A stretch of DNA of 64,000 nt, taken from assembly GCA_964550435.1 (NCBI GenBank), contig CAZJZI010000005.1, positions 14,231 through 78,230 of the forward strand, written 5' to 3'. Below, piece after piece: positions 54,255 through 61,540 of the stretch. This DNA comes from UBA11400 sp964550435 (lineage in GTDB: Bacteria; Bacteroidota; Rhodothermia; Balneolales; HLUCCA01). The position numbers were made by a program, and so were the translations under genes. Numbering within the stretch: the stretch's first letter is position 1; the number at the start of each line of letters is the position of its first letter. The notes beneath the pieces are model-generated. The model did not search any database, was not told the origin of the DNA, and worked only from the letters and a program-made list of their open reading frames with translations.

Positions 54255-55598
54255 ATGTTTGACGATTTATCCGGCAAGCTCGGATCGGCATTCAAATCAC
54301 TTTCAGGACAATCGAAGATCACCGATGTTAACATCGCTGAATCCGTTCGAGAGATCCGTCGTGCGCTTTTGGATGCAGACGTCAACTATGAAGTTGCCCG
54401 GGAATTTACCCGCAAGATCAAAGCAGAGGCTGACGGTGCGGGTGTTTTAACGAGTGTTTCTCCGGGTCAGCAGTTTACCAAAATCGTATACGACGAATTG
54501 GTGTTTACGCTGGGTGGCAAGAAAGAAGAAATTCGTTTAGCGAGCACACCCCCTACCGTGATATTGATTGCAGGGCTTCAAGGTTCGGGTAAAACCACCT
54601 TTGCTGCCAAGTTGGCTAAGTATTTAAAAGAGAAGAAACACGTGCCCATGCTGGCTGCAGCGGATGTGTATCGTCCGGCAGCGATTGACCAGCTCAAGAC
54701 ATTGGCATCACAAATCAATGTCCCGGTGTTCTCTCTGGAAGAGAAAAATGCGTTGAAAGTAGCCAAAGAGGCTTTAATTGAAGCTAGAAAACAGGCATGT
54801 GATGTGTTGATTGTGGATACTGCAGGTCGATTGCATGTAGACACAGAGATGATGGACGAGGTTGCTGCTATTAAAGATGCCCTCAAGCCCAATGAAATTT
54901 TGTTTGTAGTAGACTCGATGACGGGTCAGGATGCGGTAAATACGGCGCGTGAGTTTAATCAGCGTATAGATTTCGACGGTGTTGTATTAACGAAGCTTGA
55001 CGGTGATACCCGTGGTGGGGCGGCACTTTCAATCAAGAAGGTGGTAGAGAAACCAATCAAGTTTGTTTCAACAGGTGAGAAGCTTGATGCCTTATCTGAG
55101 TTTTATCCAGATCGAATGGCACAACGAATCCTTGGAATGGGTGACGTTGTTTCCTTAGTAGAAAAAGCTCAGCAACAATTCGACGAGCAGCAAGCCAGAG
55201 AACTGTCGTCGAAAATCCGCACCGACAGCTTCAATCTGGAAGATTTTTATGCACAACTGCAGCAGATCAAGAAAATGGGATCTATGCAGGATTTGCTTGG
55301 CATGATTCCCGGTATGGGAAATGCTTTGAAGAATGTTGAAGTTGGTGATGATACGCTTAAGCCCATTGAAGCCATTATCAACTCGATGACGCCCGAAGAG
55401 CGACGGAAGCCGGAGCTGCTGAATGGCAGCCGACGCAGAAGAATAGCAATCGGGTCTGGAACTACTGTTCGGGATGTTAATGAACTCATGAAGCAGTTCG
55501 AACAGATGAAAAAAATGATGAAAACCATGCAGAAAATGGGCGGTATGGGTCGTGCAATGCACGGACTCAAAAATATGATGGCGTCTGGAAGACGTTAA
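54255..55598 (+). CDS. ffh: Signal recognition particle protein Ffh
   Basis: SRP GTPase binding signal sequences of nascent membrane proteins and 4.5S RNA. In 447 residues: N domain, G domain with GLQGSGKTTFAAKLA near 105-119, DVYRPAAIDQL, DTAGRLHVD and TKLDGDTRGGAA, then a methionine-rich M domain (MGSMQDLLGMIPGMGNAL near 344; RRRRIAIGSGTTV). It heads the ffh-rpsP-rimM-trmD-rplS group; its receptor ftsY is at 6.3 kb. The 259-base gap before it shows no named element. Confidence 0.96.
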   Translation: MFDDLSGKLGSAFKSLSGQSKITDVNIAESVREIRRALLDADVNYEVAREFTRKIKAEADGAGVLTSVSPGQQFTKIVYDELVFTLGGKKEEIRLASTPPTVILIAGLQGSGKTTFAAKLAKYLKEKKHVPMLAAADVYRPAAIDQLKTLASQINVPVFSLEEKNALKVAKEALIEARKQACDVLIVDTAGRLHVDTEMMDEVAAIKDALKPNEILFVVDSMTGQDAVNTAREFNQRIDFDGVVLTKLDGDTRGGAALSIKKVVEKPIKFVSTGEKLDALSEFYPDRMAQRILGMGDVVSLVEKAQQQFDEQQARELSSKIRTDSFNLEDFYAQLQQIKKMGSMQDLLGMIPGMGNALKNVEVGDDTLKPIEAIINSMTPEERRKPELLNGSRRRRIAIGSGTTVRDVNELMKQFEQMKKMMKTMQKMGGMGRAMHGLKNMMASGRR

Positions 55599-55644
55599 AC
55601 TCGACTCAAGAAAACAAAACTAAACGTTGTATTAGGAGAACAAC

Positions 55645-56280
55645 TTGGTAAAGATAAGATTACAAAGACACGGTCGAATCCGACTCCCTTACTATCACAT
55701 CGTTGTTGCTGATAGCAGGGCTCGTCGCGACGGACGTATCATTGAGGATCTGGGCCGTTATAGCCCAACCGAACAACCAGCGATGGTGAAAGTTGACACA
55801 GACAAAGTTATTGCCTGGATCAACAAAGGTGCTCAGCCAACTGACACTGTTCGTAGTATCCTCAAAAAAGAAGGCGTCTACCTGCGTATGCATCTCATGC
55901 GTTGGGGCAAAACTGCTGAAGAAATCGATAAAGCTGTAGAAGATTTCAAAGCTACCAAAGGTGACAAAACAGCTTCTGCTGCTGCAACACGTCGTGCTGC
56001 ACTCAAGCAAGAAGAAGAGCGTGTAGCTAAAGCTGACGCTGCTCGTGCTGCCGATGAAGCTAAGAAAGCTAAAGAAGCTGAAGAAGCTGCTAAAAAAGCG
56101 GAAGAAGAAGCTGCTAAGGTTGCCGAAGAGGCTCCTTCTGCTGAAGAAGCCGTTGCTGAAGCAGAAGTTCCAGCCGAAGAGGCTCCTGCTGCTGAAGTAG
56201 AAACTCCAGCCGAGGAATCTCCTGTTGCTGAAGCAGAAGCACCAGCTGACGAGTCTTCAGAAGAGACTAAAGAAGCCTAA
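55645..56280 (+). CDS. rpsP: 30S ribosomal protein S16 with long acidic/basic tail
   Basis: Small-subunit protein of 211 residues. The first 90 or so are standard S16 (MVKIRLQRHGR, HIVVADSRARRDGRIIEDLG). The remaining 115 are low-complexity Ala/Glu/Lys, changing to Ala/Glu/Pro/Val, so far longer than the 80-90 residue E. coli protein; Bacteroidota relatives also carry shorter tails. The start is TTG at 55645 with AGGAG about seven bases upstream; no ATG is available. Third-position and repeat composition of the tail suggest slippage-driven growth. Confidence 0.92.
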   Translation: MVKIRLQRHGRIRLPYYHIVVADSRARRDGRIIEDLGRYSPTEQPAMVKVDTDKVIAWINKGAQPTDTVRSILKKEGVYLRMHLMRWGKTAEEIDKAVEDFKATKGDKTASAAATRRAALKQEEERVAKADAARAADEAKKAKEAEEAAKKAEEEAAKVAEEAPSAEEAVAEAEVPAEEAPAAEVETPAEESPVAEAEAPADESSEETKEA

Positions 56281-56318
56281 GTCTGAAATTCGGCTAAACC
56301 GATTCAACTAAACCACCG

Positions 56319-56840
56319 ATGCGAAGTAACTGGACCACTGTTGGATTCATTTCACGCATTCACGGATTAAAAGGTGAGGTTGTATTGGAGCCTGAGTTTG
56401 AGGAAGACCTCTACTCCATTGATAGGGTATACTATTTTGGTAAACCAGGTCAAGATCCGGTTCCGGTCAGAATCAACTCATTCAAGCTGGTAAGAAAAGG
56501 CGACCAGCAATCGTTCTTTGTCACAATTGACCAAATTACAGATCGTACTGAAGCTGAAAAGCTAAAGGGACTCTCAGTGTTTCTTCCATCCGAAGAAGTC
56601 GAAATCGATGAAGATTCAGAATTGGATTTGATTGGGTATCGAGTTGTGGATGCAGTAACAGGAGATGATCAGGGGAAAGTGGTAGACGTGATCGATAATC
56701 CGGCACATACACTGCTTCAAGTTGTTGAAAACGGAGCTTATTTCATACCATTAGTGGATGAGTTTGTTACTGAAATCAACGATAAAACCCGAATCATCAA
56801 AGTTGTAGACATTGAAGAGTTAAAAACGCTGAACGGATGA
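56319..56840 (+). CDS. rimM: Ribosome maturation factor RimM
   Basis: A 173-residue 30S assembly factor that binds S19. N-terminal VGFISRIHGLKGEVVLEP near 8-25 is the RimM signature; the C-terminal PRC-barrel carries LIGYRVVDAV and ATLLQV-like HTLLQVVENGAYFIPLVDEF near 130-149. It ends by overlapping the trmD ATG by four bases. Confidence 0.94.
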   Translation: MRSNWTTVGFISRIHGLKGEVVLEPEFEEDLYSIDRVYYFGKPGQDPVPVRINSFKLVRKGDQQSFFVTIDQITDRTEAEKLKGLSVFLPSEEVEIDEDSELDLIGYRVVDAVTGDDQGKVVDVIDNPAHTLLQVVENGAYFIPLVDEFVTEINDKTRIIKVVDIEELKTLNG

Positions 56841-57532
56841 TCAGAATCGACCTCATATCGGCTGTGCCCGGACTACTGGTTAGTCCATTAGAGCATAGCA
56901 TCGTAAAACGAGCTCGTGACGGTGGTTTTCTGGAGGTTTACATTCATGACTTGCGTGATTATACCGTTGATAAACATCGAAAAATCGATGATTATCCATA
57001 TGGTGGCGCATCAGGAATGGTACTAACAGTACAACCCATTTTTGATTGTATCCGAAAGCTCCAATCTGAACGGGATTACGACGACGTGCTTTTTATGGCA
57101 CCCGACGGAGAACCTATGAATCAGAAGTTGGCCAACCGATTTTCGCTGATGGGAAACATCATCATATTGTGTGGACACTATAAAGGAGTAGATCAGCGGG
57201 TTCGCGACACATTGATCACACGGGAGGTGAGTCTCGGTGATTTTGTTCTATCAGGTGGCGAATTACCAGCTTTAGCGATAGTCGATGCTGTAGCCAGACT
57301 CATTCCCGGTGTTTTGGGTGATGCAGAAAGTGCACTGGAAGACTCTTTTCAAGAAGATCTTTTGGGGCCACCAGTGTTCACCAGGCCACCAGTTTATGAA
57401 GGGATGGAAGTTCCGGAAGTTTTGACATCCGGGAATCATGCCAAAATAAAAAAGTGGGAACTGGAGCAGTCGATTGAAAGAACAAAAACGCGCCGACCGG
57501 ACTTGTATAGAAAATATTTGAACGAACATTAA
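56837..57532 (+). CDS. trmD: tRNA (guanine-N1)-methyltransferase
   Basis: SAM-dependent methylation of G37 in tRNAs, preventing frameshifts. In 231 residues the trefoil-knot region is clear: DDYPYGGASGMVLTVQP near 52-68, FMAPDGEPMNQ near 88, LCGHYKGVDQRV near 113-124 and SLGDFVLSGGELPAL near 134-148. It is coupled to rimM by an ATGA overlap and followed by rplS. Confidence 0.96.
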   Translation: MIRIDLISAVPGLLVSPLEHSIVKRARDGGFLEVYIHDLRDYTVDKHRKIDDYPYGGASGMVLTVQPIFDCIRKLQSERDYDDVLFMAPDGEPMNQKLANRFSLMGNIIILCGHYKGVDQRVRDTLITREVSLGDFVLSGGELPALAIVDAVARLIPGVLGDAESALEDSFQEDLLGPPVFTRPPVYEGMEVPEVLTSGNHAKIKKWELEQSIERTKTRRPDLYRKYLNEH

Positions 57533-57561
57533 CAAATGCCAACAGGCTAATCAGTAAAACA

Positions 57562-57909
57562 ATGGACAAGATTAAATTAGTAGAACAGACCCAGGTTAAC
57601 GAAAACCTGCCAGCGTTCAACGTAGGTGATACGGTTAACGTACACTACCGTGTTCGTGAGGGTGAAAAAGAGCGTATTCAGCAGTACGAGGGTGTTGTTA
57701 TCAACATGCGTGGATCTGCTGCCAACAAAACCTTTACTGTTCGCAAGATTTCAAACAACGTGGGTGTTGAGCGTGTGTTCCCAATGTACACACCTTTCAT
57801 CGCAAAGCTTGAAGTTAAGAAGCAAGGTAAAGTGAGAAGAGCTAAGTTGTTCTATCTCCGTGAGCTTCGCGGTAAAGCAGCCCGTATTAAAGACAAGAAA
57901 ACTATCTAA
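57562..57909 (+). CDS. rplS: 50S ribosomal protein L19
   Basis: A 115-residue large-subunit protein. GDTVNVHYRVREGEKERIQQ near 22-41 followed by YEGVVI and the central FTVRKISNNVGVERVFP near 58-74 identify L19. Last gene of the ffh-rpsP-rimM-trmD-rplS group, followed by a strong terminator. Confidence 0.97.
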   Translation: MDKIKLVEQTQVNENLPAFNVGDTVNVHYRVREGEKERIQQYEGVVINMRGSAANKTFTVRKISNNVGVERVFPMYTPFIAKLEVKKQGKVRRAKLFYLRELRGKAARIKDKKTI

Positions 57910-57937
57910 GACGTTTCTCCAACGTTTAGTTTTCATA

Positions 57938-57971
57938 AAAAAGGCCGTGTCCGAAAGGAGACGGCCTTTTT
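57938..57971. terminator. Bidirectional intrinsic terminator after rplS
   Basis: Stem AAAAAGGCCGT/ACGGCCTTTTT, extended by further pairs with one mismatch to a GAAA tetraloop. A and T runs flank it, so it can also end the convergent Mrp ATPase transcript. Confidence 0.92.
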
Positions 57972-58022
57972 GTGCTTAACGTAACTCTTATTCAGGCAAA
58001 CAAGGGTTTCGGGAACAATTGA

Positions 58023-59120
58023 TTACTTGAATTTGATTTCGATCTTCTCGGTTGGTGCCAAATTAGAATTTCGACTTGTAATCTCTTGAGCTACTTTGAA
58101 TGCTATCTGAGTAAATACACCATCGGCAGGTTCATCAACGGATACAGGTTTTCCGAAGTCTCCACCCTCTCGAATAGGCTGTTGAAGTGGAACTTCACCA
58201 AGGAAAGGCACTTTTAGAGTGGTTGCCAGATTTCGGGCCCCATCTTTCCCGAAAATGTAATATTTCTTGTCAGGAGCATCAGGCGGGATGAAATATGCCA
58301 TGTTTTCAATAATTCCCAAGACTGGGACATTCACTTTTCTGAACATTGTAACTCCTTTTCGGGCATCGTCAAGTGCAACTTCCTGCGGTGTTGATACTAT
58401 TACAGCTCCGCTGAGTGGGACCGTTTGCACGATTGTAAGTTGGATGTCCCCAGTTCCGGGAGGCATGTCCAAAACAAGATAATCCAGAGGTCCCCAGATT
58501 GCTTCTGTTAGAAACTGTTTAACAGCACTGGATACCATAGGTCCACGCCATACAACCGCTTCGTCTGTGTTAACAAGGAATCCCATAGAAAGCAGTTTTA
58601 CGCCGTACTTTTCTAACGGAATCAATTTTCGTTGTGTGTTAATATTGGGTCTTTCACCCTGTAATCCGAACATGGTCGGAACTGACGGACCATAGATGTC
58701 GGTATCAACTAGGCCAACTGATGCGCCCGTTTTTGCTAATGCAACGGCCAGGTTAGCTGCAACAGTAGACTTGCCAACCCCACCTTTTCCCGAAGCCACG
58801 GCAATAATGTTTTTAACATGTGTTAACATATCGTTTTCGCCAGATGACTGCGCGCCACCACCCGAGGTGGATTTAATGCCAATTTTAATCACTGGAACGA
58901 TGTCTTTGTGAACGAGTTCCCTTATTGCACTTTCACAGGCTTGTTGAATCTGTTGTTTAACTTTATCGGAGGTAGTGGATAAATTGACGGTAAGTGAAAC
59001 AACCATACCATCAATCTGTATGTTTTCAATGGATTTGGTAGATACGAGGTCCTTGCCCAAGTCGGGATCCATTACTACTCGGAGAGCATCCAGAACCTGT
59101 TCAGCATTGATTGTAGTCAT
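58023..59120 (-). CDS. Mrp/NBP35-type iron-sulfur cluster carrier ATPase
   Basis: P-loop ATPase that carries Fe-S clusters to apo-proteins. In 365 residues an N-terminal MIP18/DUF59 domain (about 1-85, VVMDPDLGKDLVS) precedes the ATPase with deviant Walker A GKGGVGKSTVAANLA at 111-125 and DTDIYGPSVPTMFG. The CxxC that usually holds the bridging cluster is missing: after IENMAYF comes IPPDAPDKKYYIFGKDG near 277-293. I recall this variant in Bacteroidota. Convergent with rplS. Confidence 0.9.
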   Translation of the reverse strand: MTTINAEQVLDALRVVMDPDLGKDLVSTKSIENIQIDGMVVSLTVNLSTTSDKVKQQIQQACESAIRELVHKDIVPVIKIGIKSTSGGGAQSSGENDMLTHVKNIIAVASGKGGVGKSTVAANLAVALAKTGASVGLVDTDIYGPSVPTMFGLQGERPNINTQRKLIPLEKYGVKLLSMGFLVNTDEAVVWRGPMVSSAVKQFLTEAIWGPLDYLVLDMPPGTGDIQLTIVQTVPLSGAVIVSTPQEVALDDARKGVTMFRKVNVPVLGIIENMAYFIPPDAPDKKYYIFGKDGARNLATTLKVPFLGEVPLQQPIREGGDFGKPVSVDEPADGVFTQIAFKVAQEITSRNSNLAPTEKIEIKFK

Positions 59121-59282
59121 GAAATAATTCGTTTTAGCAGTTATAATAAAATGGCTATTCTACTGAAAGCTATTCAATAATTAATTGGGTTTTAAAATAC
59201 GAAATCCTTTGGTGTAATGTGGGAGAACACAAAAATCGTTCATATAGATGGTAGATGAAAAGTTCATGTAAAGTGGCAGGAA

Positions 59283-59693
59283 ATGATTAAATTTGAGGCA
59301 CAAATGAACCCACACTCTGATATGTCACGCAGTACTAAAGATTCCATCAAGCACGTTAAGATTCCCACACAAATTCCAGTTCCTGGTGGTAAGCTCATTG
59401 AGGAATTTATTGGGCGAATAAATAGTGGTGATACAAACGTATCAATTGCGCATATGATCGCACCACCAGAATGGGGTGAAGAACCACAAACACCTGAATT
59501 TGACGAAATAACTATCATGGTGAGGGGAAAAATGCAGATTGAAACTCCAGAAGATACAATAGTACTGTCCGCCGGCGAGGTATTTATGGTTAAAAAGGGA
59601 ATTAAAGTCTGCTATAGCAATCCCTTTAATGAAGAGAATGAATATTGGGCCATCTGTTTTCCTGCATTTTCTGTAGAATTAGCAGGACGATAA
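59283..59693 (+). CDS. Cupin-domain protein
   Basis: A 136-residue single-domain cupin of the EutQ-like type. The barrel motifs are TPEFDEITIMVRGKMQIET near 77-95 and the second IVLSAGEVFMVKKGIKVCYS near 99-118. The first motif keeps the Glu but has no clear pair of histidines, so metal binding is uncertain. Its partner process is unknown. It lies 18 bases before gcvT on the same strand, with comB and ftsK following in one run. Confidence 0.7.
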   Translation: MIKFEAQMNPHSDMSRSTKDSIKHVKIPTQIPVPGGKLIEEFIGRINSGDTNVSIAHMIAPPEWGEEPQTPEFDEITIMVRGKMQIETPEDTIVLSAGEVFMVKKGIKVCYSNPFNEENEYWAICFPAFSVELAGR

Positions 59694-59711
59694 ACACATT
59701 AAGTTATACCT

Positions 59712-60812
59712 ATGTTAAAAAGAACTCCATTTTTTGAAGTGCATCAGCATGCTGGTGCCAAATTGATAGACTTTGGTGGATTTGAAATGCCTGTACAGTA
59801 TGCCGGAATATTGAAAGAGCATCAGGCAGTACGTGACAGAGCAGGTATGTTTGATGTTTCACACATGGGTGAAATCATGGTTACCGGTCCGAAAGCATTG
59901 GAATTGGTACAGTATGTGACTGTAAATGATGCGACTAAACTTGCGCCCGGTAAAATTCAGTACTCAGCAATGTGCTATCACAATGGTGGAATTGTGGACG
60001 ACTTGTTGGTTTATAAAATAGAGGAAGAAAAATATCTTCTCGTGGTTAATGCATCCAATAAAGACAAAGATTTGTCATGGATCATCGAGCAGAATGAAAA
60101 CATTGGAGCTCAAATTGAAGATATTTCGGAAAATACATGTCTATTAGCCGTTCAGGGACCCAAATCAGTTGAAGTCCTGCAGAAACTGACATCGATAAAT
60201 CTAAGTGAAGTATCTTATTACAGTTTCAGGATAGGTGACTTTGCGGGGTACTCTGATATTATATTGTCCGCAACGGGATATACCGGAGAAAAAGGATTTG
60301 AAATATACTTTGATGGTACAATGGCAAATCCAACAGAAATTTGGAATAAGATAATTGAAGCAGGTTCTGCTGAAGGACTTGAACCAGCTGGACTTGGTGC
60401 AAGAGATACGCTACGGCTTGAAATGGGCTTTGCATTGTACGGAAATGACATATCTGCAGAGACTACTCCGCTTGAAGCTGGATTAGGTTGGATTACAAAG
60501 CTAGATAAAGGTGACTTTTGCGGCAGGGAAGTGTTAGTAAAACAAAAGGCTGAAGGAGTAAGTAGACGTCTTATTGGGTTTACAACTGAAGATAAGCGTG
60601 CAATTCCACGAAGTCATTATTCGTTGTTGAATGACTCTGGAGAAAAAATCGGGGAAGTCACCAGTGGGGGACAGTCTCCAAATCTTGGTATAGGTATTGG
60701 AATGGCATACGTAGAAGTAGCATATAGCAAACAAGAAACGGCACTTTTCGTAGAAATTCGCAGTAAACAGTTTCCGGTGGCAGTAACAAAACCACCATTC
60801 ATTAAAAAATAA
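59712..60812 (+). CDS. gcvT: Glycine cleavage system T protein (aminomethyltransferase)
   Basis: Moves the methylene group from the H-protein to tetrahydrofolate, releasing ammonia. In 366 residues: HQHAGAKLIDFGGFEMPVQY near 12-31, MFDVSHMGEI near 47, GGIVDDLLVYK near 92 and LGARDTLRLEMGFALYGND near 230-248 are GcvT motifs; the Asp in IVDDLL is the catalytic one. The other gcv genes are not in the window. Four bases before comB. Confidence 0.95.
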   Translation: MLKRTPFFEVHQHAGAKLIDFGGFEMPVQYAGILKEHQAVRDRAGMFDVSHMGEIMVTGPKALELVQYVTVNDATKLAPGKIQYSAMCYHNGGIVDDLLVYKIEEEKYLLVVNASNKDKDLSWIIEQNENIGAQIEDISENTCLLAVQGPKSVEVLQKLTSINLSEVSYYSFRIGDFAGYSDIILSATGYTGEKGFEIYFDGTMANPTEIWNKIIEAGSAEGLEPAGLGARDTLRLEMGFALYGNDISAETTPLEAGLGWITKLDKGDFCGREVLVKQKAEGVSRRLIGFTTEDKRAIPRSHYSLLNDSGEKIGEVTSGGQSPNLGIGIGMAYVEVAYSKQETALFVEIRSKQFPVAVTKPPFIKK

Positions 60813-60816
60813 TTGT

Positions 60817-61539
60817 ATGCATAAAGTTCTGGATGTATTCACGACCAGTTCATCGATCAGTGAAGAGGATATTAGAGGTAAAACTGTTGTTGTAATCGAT
60901 GTGTTGAGGGCTACTTCAACCATCTTGACCGCTTTATCGAACGGAGCTAAAAGCGTAGTTCCTGTGGAAGACATGGGTGCAGCCGGAAAAATTGCCACAA
61001 ACCTGGACCCCTCCAGCTATTTGCTGTGTGGTGAGAAAGATGGCAAGCAAATCGACGGGTATGATCTGGGCAATTCACCATTTGAATACACTGAAGAAGT
61101 TGTTTCAGGGAAAACATTAATTCTGAACACGACAAACGGAACCAAAGCATTGGTTAGAAGCACCCACGCATCTAAGGTATACATTGCTGGTTTCTTGAAT
61201 GTTAACGCTGTTTGTGAGCAACTCAAACAGGACACAAATGAAATTAGCATAGTTTGCTCCGGATGGAAGGGTCGATTATCGCTCGAAGATGTTCTTTGTG
61301 CTGGATTCATTGTCAATCAGGTCTATGAAGGAGTGATTCCGGAAGATGCTAAAGATGGTGCGAAAGTAGCTATGGGTTTATATGAGCGATTTGGAAAAGA
61401 AATTGAAACAACTGTTCATGCTACAAATCATGCTAAACGCTTGATAGGATTGGGTTTTGAGTCAGACATTGCTTATTGTTGCAATGTCGATAAATTTGAT
61501 TTTGCTCCAGAGTTTAAGGAAGGAATAATCCGTAAATAA
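60817..61539 (+). CDS. comB: ComB-family 2-phosphosulfolactate phosphatase
   Basis: A 240-residue protein of the ComB family, named for the second step of coenzyme M synthesis in methanogens (phosphosulfolactate to sulfolactate). VVIDVLRATSTILTALSNGA near 29-48, EKDGKQIDGYDLGNSPFEYT and LNTTNGTKAL near 105-114 fit. Many bacteria without coenzyme M have it; there it may make sulfolactate or act on another phospho-acid. No comA or comC is nearby. One base separates its stop from the ftsK start. Confidence 0.88.
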   Translation: MHKVLDVFTTSSSISEEDIRGKTVVVIDVLRATSTILTALSNGAKSVVPVEDMGAAGKIATNLDPSSYLLCGEKDGKQIDGYDLGNSPFEYTEEVVSGKTLILNTTNGTKALVRSTHASKVYIAGFLNVNAVCEQLKQDTNEISIVCSGWKGRLSLEDVLCAGFIVNQVYEGVIPEDAKDGAKVAMGLYERFGKEIETTVHATNHAKRLIGLGFESDIAYCCNVDKFDFAPEFKEGIIRK

Positions 61540-61540
61540 T

